From Torreya grandis (lineage: Eukaryota; Streptophyta; Pinopsida; Cupressales; Taxaceae): a DNA stretch of 64,000 bases. Below the pieces are notes generated by a model that was given only the letters and a program-made list of their open reading frames with translations, was not told the DNA's origin and did no database searches. This document shows, one piece after another, positions 58,966 to 64,000 of the stretch. The stretch covers positions 1,261,001 to 1,325,000 of the forward strand of contig JARHVA010003188.1 in the NCBI GenBank assembly GCA_037957365.1. The letters run 5' to 3'. Numbering within the stretch: position 1 is the stretch's first letter; each line of letters begins with the position of its first letter. A program made the translations under genes and the position numbers.

Positions 58966-60321
58966 TGTAGACACTTAAAAAAAGCACATGATAGTTATTA
59001 GTGTCAATTTACCTTTAGACCTTCAACTAGACCCATTTATAACTTGAATTCACCAAACCCCCTTAAACACATCATCTAAATTCCCCCTTTTTTACCAATT
59101 TTCCTCCAAGCCCTATGACCACCGATGGTTAGCCTAACCATCAATGGTTGGGTTCCCCACCTTGCTTTAAAAACTTTAAAAGCATTTCCAGCTCTTTATG
59201 TAAGACTAGAAATTCCTATAAGGGTAAATTACCTTTAAAACAAGCTTTTAAAGCTATGAGACTTGGTAGCTTTATCCTTGATAAAATTGGTAACTTCTTA
59301 TATTGCAAATATCAACTTCTACTTATAAAAATATAAGAGGAAGAAGTGCAAAAGGGATCCACAATCAATTACTTTATATTCAAGCTTTCTTATAGGTATT
59401 CAACATCTATATCAGTGAGTGAGAATCATCACTAATATCCAAAACTCTATCAAAATCTCCCCAAAAGGATCGAAGCACCATCACTCTAGATACATCACTC
59501 CAAGATTCTTCCACTCAATTCCAAGTTTTTTTTGCACGTATCCTTTGATTTATCTAGTTTCTAATCCCTTTACCCTATCAAATCTACTAATACCCAACTT
59601 TATACTTCCTAACCTTGTATCCAACCTCTATTTACCCAAATTCCCCATTTGTACTTCTTGATTTATTTACCCCTAAATTTACATAGTCAACCACTAACAG
59701 TTACATAACCATCGATGGTTAGCCATAACCATCTATGGTTAGCCATAACCATCGATGGTTACCCAACCATCGATGATTTACCTTAACCAATGATGGTTAG
59801 CCTAACCACTAATAGTCCATTATGGCATCATTTTCTAGTAATCATTTTTCATCTTTTTACCTCAGATCAAGCTCCACTTTTTGTGTTTCCCCTAACCACA
59901 ATATCTTTTTTGATTTTTTGAACCAAACTCTGACCATACTAGCATCAAAATCTTATCATTTTCTTTAATAAACAAATTATCTTTACTTTCCAACACACAT
60001 TTACTTTCTTATCATTGAATGCAAATATCTATTTTTATCATTTTAGACTTGATTACCATTAAAAGTGGATTGAAATCCTCCTAGCAAGTATTGTGCTTCT
60101 TGGGTATAGTGCAACCTAGGAAATCCACTCAACCAACCAACTAAAAACCCCCTTTTAAGTGTCTGTACTATATGTAGGTTATTCCTTCCTAGTGAAATAG
60201 GAGTTCTCACTTTCATTTAGATTCACATGTGCATTTCACTAGGTATTCTTCTAAACACCATATTACTAGTTTTCTTTTATTTACTTTCAAAATTAATAAA
60301 TGAAGGAAACAAACTGAAACA
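58966..60321 (+). repeat. 3' LTR of element G
   Basis: TGTAGACAC...CTGAAACA, matching the 5' LTR. It differs notably in the palindromic motif arrays. Followed by TCAGG. Confidence 0.92.
59689..59820. repeat. Palindromic motif array, 3' LTR, second cluster
   Basis: About seven units at 18-20 base spacing, several of them perfect AACCATCGATGGTT palindromes linked by AGCCAT or ACCC. The 5' LTR equivalent has fewer and more decayed units. Confidence 0.85.
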
Positions 60322-60326
60322 TCAGG
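60322..60326 (+). repeat. Target-site duplication (right), TCAGG
   Basis: Identical to 43778-43782. Confidence 0.85.
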
Positions 60327-61199
60327 TCTTCATGATTTTTGGTAATTACAACTTTTTCACATCATGCAATTTGGTATTTCACAATTTTCTTACTTCATGA
60401 CTTTCGGGTTTTCACTATTTTTGTCTTTGTGGATTTTAGCATCAATCAAATTGGTCTCCTTATCTTCACGTGTTTTTATCTTCACTAATTTTATCTTCAT
60501 GCATTCACATAAAATTATAAAAGAGTATTTTGGCCTAAATTCTGACATGCAAAATCTATGAGTCTTCATGTTTCATGCATTACATGATTTGGCTAATTTC
60601 AAATTGATAAAAGTTATGACACCTAACTTTTAAGATCAGGTCATTTGGCATAACTACAGCAACATAAAACTAACGATTGAGTGAAATTGTCTAGGGATGA
60701 TAGCATGGCATTTTTTGAATGCATGAGAAGTCTATGTGGCATACCCACCAAAATATGTTACTAAATTTGAATTAAATGAGTAAAATAAGCTTGGATCCAT
60801 TATAAATTAATGGTGCATGAAATATAATTAAATAATACATCATTGAGGCATATGATAAAATTCTAAAGATACATCTCACTTATTTATTATCAAAGAGTCC
60901 AAGTAAACTTGCATTCCATGAAGAGCTCAAATCTCTAGTTTTTGTGTTTGCCTATGAATTGCTTCCTAAAAAATACTAGTTGAATTATCACATGAATTAA
61001 AAAAGCAATCCAAACATAAGAAATGGATTCATCATCTATGGCATATAGAGGATATTTATTATTGTCAAAGTTCATTAAATATTTGATTGAGTATATAGAT
61101 ATAATCTTCGACTAGGTTGCGTTCAATTATAACTATGAAAATTAAATAGCTCTATGGTATGTTATAGAGAATTTTGGTTCCCGCTCATTTGAGAAAAAT
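60327..61199. other. Resumed flank of element G; no recognisable gene
   Basis: Begins with CTTCATGATTTTTGG-type repeats continuing the tract interrupted at 43782, then AT-rich DNA. The short ORF at 60364-60561 runs through these repeats and is not a gene. Confidence 0.4.
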
Positions 61200-62095
61200 T
61201 TAATAACCAAATAAAAATAATTAGTGGCAAAATTAACACCATTGAAATGTCAACAATTTTATTTTATAGCAGCAAATATCGAAGTGATGCCTTGCATCAA
61301 CCTACTTTAGGACTTGTTCTTCACAAGCAAGGTATCTAAAAACTTCCTATATCATGAAAATCATAAGATAGTCTGGTCTATATTTTATGGGATTATTTTC
61401 AAAGGTACCTATTTCTTCCCCTCACATATGCCACATATGATGGGATGAGGTTCACATTATGGAAAAATAGCAACATGGTGGAAGATGCATTAAGAAGCTA
61501 GATAATATCATGAGAGAAGGCAAACCTTGAAGCCACTTATCTAATGCCAATCACTAAGTTCATAATGGGAATTCACATTGGGATGGATTTTATAAATAGA
61601 TTATATGGGTGTGCCATCAGCTTTTATCTTCTACTTGAATGGGTGCCACTATTGGGCTTATTGTTGACATCAAAATTAACCTTTACCTCAGTGAGATAAT
61701 TAATACCAAACTCTAGGAGTAAATGTTTAAAAAGGATAAGAGGCCAGTCAATGTTTACTTCTTTATGATGTCTTACTTATTATATATTGTCATGATGATG
61801 TGAATATCCCTCAAGAACACCTCTGTTAAAAATGGTCTGAGGCAATCATGACATCGAAAGGGGTAAAGGTAGGAATGAGACCTCATGAGAGGATGCCAAC
61901 AGTGGCCTCAAAGAGGAGAAAATGAGATCCTAAACACCTTTCCCAACTATTTTAGACACCTATGAGTTTAAGGTTTGAGATAATGTCACAATAAAGGCTT
62001 ATGGGTGAAGGATAATCATTAGAGGATGAGGAGGAAGAGATTACAAAGGTCAAGGTCATGAGTCTCTAATGACTAAAATGTAAGGCACCAGTAGA
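61200..62095 (+). pseudogene. Unidentified degenerate coding-like tract
   Basis: Two plus frames carry long semi-open peptides: YDGMRFTLWKNSNMVEDALR then MPITKFIMGIHIGMDFINRL, and in another frame PQEHLC.KWSEAIMTSKGVKV ending in a charged EDEEEEITKVKVM near 62060. The switch from hydrophobic to a highly charged acidic/basic end resembles a real protein C-terminus. I do not recognise a family, and stops are frequent. Confidence 0.3.
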
Positions 62096-62147
62096 AATTT
62101 AATAATACAAAGGTGTCCATAGAATTTTTGTAAATATATTCACTGAT

Positions 62148-62156
62148 GGGGGGGGG
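62148..62156. repeat. G9 homopolymer
   Basis: Nine G in a row after CACTGAT, striking in such AT-rich DNA; it directly precedes TGTTCATTAGTGTG. A purine run before TG could be a decayed polypurine tract and LTR start. Confidence 0.6.
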
Positions 62157-62560
62157 GTGTTCATTAGTGTGAAAAATCCTATTTCATTTCCATATAAAAT
62201 TCACTTATCAATCAAATAGATCTAAGGATATAATAATGCATAAGAAATTATTCATATGAGTAAGAAGTGAAAGCACAACACATGAGAATAATATTTATGT
62301 GGGAAAACCTCTATGGGAATAAAACCCACTAATACACAACATGGACTACTATCCTATAAGAAATGAATCACACTTTTAATGAGGCACCAACCCCATAAGG
62401 AGCACCAACTCAGCGAGTGCATTTAGCAAGATTCAACCTATAAGGAGGATCCAACTCACTATGAAACCAAGAACCAAATCAGATACCTTGAATATTTTAT
62501 CACCCTTGGACACCTATTACTTACTCAACTGAATATGATCTCCTCTGATTTCTCTTCTCA
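62157..62560 (+). repeat. Possible LTR fragment of another retroelement
   Basis: Starts TGTTCATTAGTG after the G run and contains TTTATGTGGGAAAACCTCTATGGGAATAAAACCCACT (62297 onward), a phrase similar to ones common in plant Copia-type LTRs. No second LTR lies in the window. Weak call. Confidence 0.3.
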
Positions 62561-64000
62561 CACTTCTCTCTCAAACAACCTATTAGGCCTTCTTACTTAA
62601 TTAGCCCTCTCCTTTGCAGAATTAGGTCAAATAAGCTTGATAAAAACCTATGAAAACATAGTTACATACTATTTTAATTTTTATCTCATTTATTTTATGA
62701 CTTTATACTTAATCAAAACACTATATCCTTTGTTCAATAGCTCAATTCTCTAAGCAGTCAAAATATGCTTATTAGGCCTTGATATTATACTTAATTCTTT
62801 CTCACACCCATATTGGTTAGATACAAACATCACCATACTTGTATTATAATTTAAATATATCAATATTAAAGTTTCATAAGTGAAAAAAACATTTCATAGG
62901 TCATTCATTACCCTTAAGGACTAAAACCACCAATGGGCCTAATAGAGACCTAATGCAATTAGGCCTTCCTTAAGCACATGTTTCAATTAGATATCTTTTT
63001 AACACTTTAAGAATTAAAAAATGGATGAAACACTTAATATTTAACTTTAATATACCCTTAATAATCTCTCCTTATGTCCACAACACCATTTGGATCTTTT
63101 CTCTCCTTGAACCATCCAATTAGGTCTACTCATAAATAGGCCTTCTCATTGCTAGAAAGTCTATCTTGTGAATTTGAACCATATACATAACTTTGAAACA
63201 TAACCCAAATATAAAATAATATGAATATTATCTTCATGAATGAAAAAACTTCAAAAAATTCTTCTGCTTCACCACACATGTCAAAAGGCCTCAAGAACAC
63301 TCCTCTATATGGCTTACTCAGAACCACCAAACATTATCAACAAATAATCAAAAACATTTGACTCTCAAAACTTGAAAAAGTAATTAAAATGAATAAAAAC
63401 ACATTAAAATTATCATAATATATATTTATAACACCTTAAATATCTTTTTATCCTTTAACTTAGTTTAAAATGACTCAGTAACATCCTTTTCACACAGATA
63501 TAGAAAGTTGCTTGTATTACCAAAAACACAGTCAAGAAAATAAAGTCATAGAACACCTATGGGAATAATTATATGATATTAAAATGGGTTTATATGAAAA
63601 TTTATCATCCTTAGATAATATTTTAAAATACATATTTCATGTTTATATATCAAAATTGTTTTGATAGACCAATCTTACTACTTCACTCTACACAAACTTC
63701 ACTATGTTAGACAGAGCAGTTTGATGACAAATTTTTGCTTGATTATAGGAATCATAAAAAATTATAAAAAAAGATGATATGAGGGAAATATCTATAATAA
63801 TTTCCCCATGCATTATAACCCATCCCTAATCCATTAAAACAAATCCCCAATCTCATTCTCATTCTCACCTAGTTTTCTATTATTTAGCTCATTAGGCTTG
63901 TTTAGCAAGAGGCCAACTTTCATGACCATTTTATCACATTTTTTGTTTCAAAAATACTCAAAAACATTCATGTTAATAAAATATAAGTATTATACATCAT
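62561..64000. other. No recognisable gene
   Basis: AT-rich DNA with no ORF, repeat or motif that I can support; the minus ORF at 63130-63330 has no recognised content. Confidence 0.4.

Larger units (their letters stand above)
43783..60321 (+). mobile_element. Element G: 16.5 kb Ty3/gypsy Tat-group retrotransposon
   Basis: The LTRs (1328 and 1356 bases) begin TGTAGACAC and end CTGAAACA, are flanked by TCAGG on both sides, and have a PBS after the first and a polypurine tract before the second. The internal 13.9 kb holds gag, a proline-rich linker, protease, RT, Ty3 RNase H, a second archaeal-type RNase H and integrase. About 5 kb without plus-strand genes follows, with an antisense plant mobile domain remnant. 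Two RNases H in the order RT-gRNH-aRNH-INT and the large size identify the Tat group. All ORFs are broken. The first 120 bases of the LTRs differ at roughly 15-18% of sites by eye, so the element is old. Confidence 0.93.

Noticed and set aside
59689..59820. Regularly spaced palindromic repeats resembling a CRISPR array
   Set aside because: The spacers are only 4-6 bases, the units vary, the array sits in a plant LTR, and there are no cas genes; this is a tandem motif array.
1..64000. Search for tRNA, rRNA, organellar inserts, telomere or centromere satellite
   Set aside because: No cloverleaf, rRNA core, TTTAGGG array or high-copy satellite was seen while reading; short or diverged cases could have been missed without a tool.

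Overview
The window reads as nuclear intergenic DNA from a plant with a large, repeat-filled genome. It is AT-rich, and I see no host gene with a convincing exon structure, no tRNA or rRNA, and no bacterial features. Almost everything recognisable is a retroelement: plant Ty3/gypsy elements with a second, archaeal-type RNase H (the Tat group), a plant L1-type LINE with its own archaeal-type RNase H, and several non-autonomous LTR elements. A gymnosperm or similar large-genome plant is plausible, but I cannot name the species. Every coding region I recognise carries stops or frameshifts.

Layout. 1-750 is degenerate coding-like DNA. 751-2020 is an LTR-like block (family C) with a TATA box, followed by a degenerate CCTTTGG/CTTTTGTC repeat tract and a (TA)16 run. 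4702-11707 is a complete non-autonomous LTR element (2.26 kb LTRs, ATATT target duplication) whose internal region holds one long antisense ORF and no gag-pol. 12341-25562 is a tandem array of a gag-protease-only element: a 5'-truncated internal region (A), a 3.5 kb LTR, a second internal region (B), and a second LTR. 27160-34560 is the decayed gag, protease, aRNH, RT, RNH, integrase series of a Tat-like element (D). 34581-42140 is the LINE, lying directly after D's integrase. It has ORF1, ORF2 (endonuclease, RT, zinc motif, RNase H) and an unexpected third ORF of about 490 codons. 42209-43522 is a second family-C LTR block. 43783-60321 is a 16.5 kb Tat element (G) with both LTRs, a TCAGG target duplication, primer-binding and polypurine sites, and the order gag, PR, RT, gRNH, aRNH, INT. 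On its opposite strand, in the 3' internal region, lies a decayed plant mobile domain (PMD) gene. 60327-64000 is flanking degenerate DNA.

The most interesting points are: the antisense PMD gene inside a Tat element; the third ORF downstream of the LINE RNase H; the antisense ORF filling the 7 kb non-autonomous element; the different position of aRNH in the two Tat elements; the tandem gag-protease-only array; clusters of short palindromic motifs in the LTRs of two families; and the pattern of premature stops, mostly TAG/TGA/TAA where Gln, Trp or Arg is expected, which suggests decay by deamination of methylated cytosine. All alignments were made by eye, so boundaries marked approximate may shift by tens to hundreds of bases.
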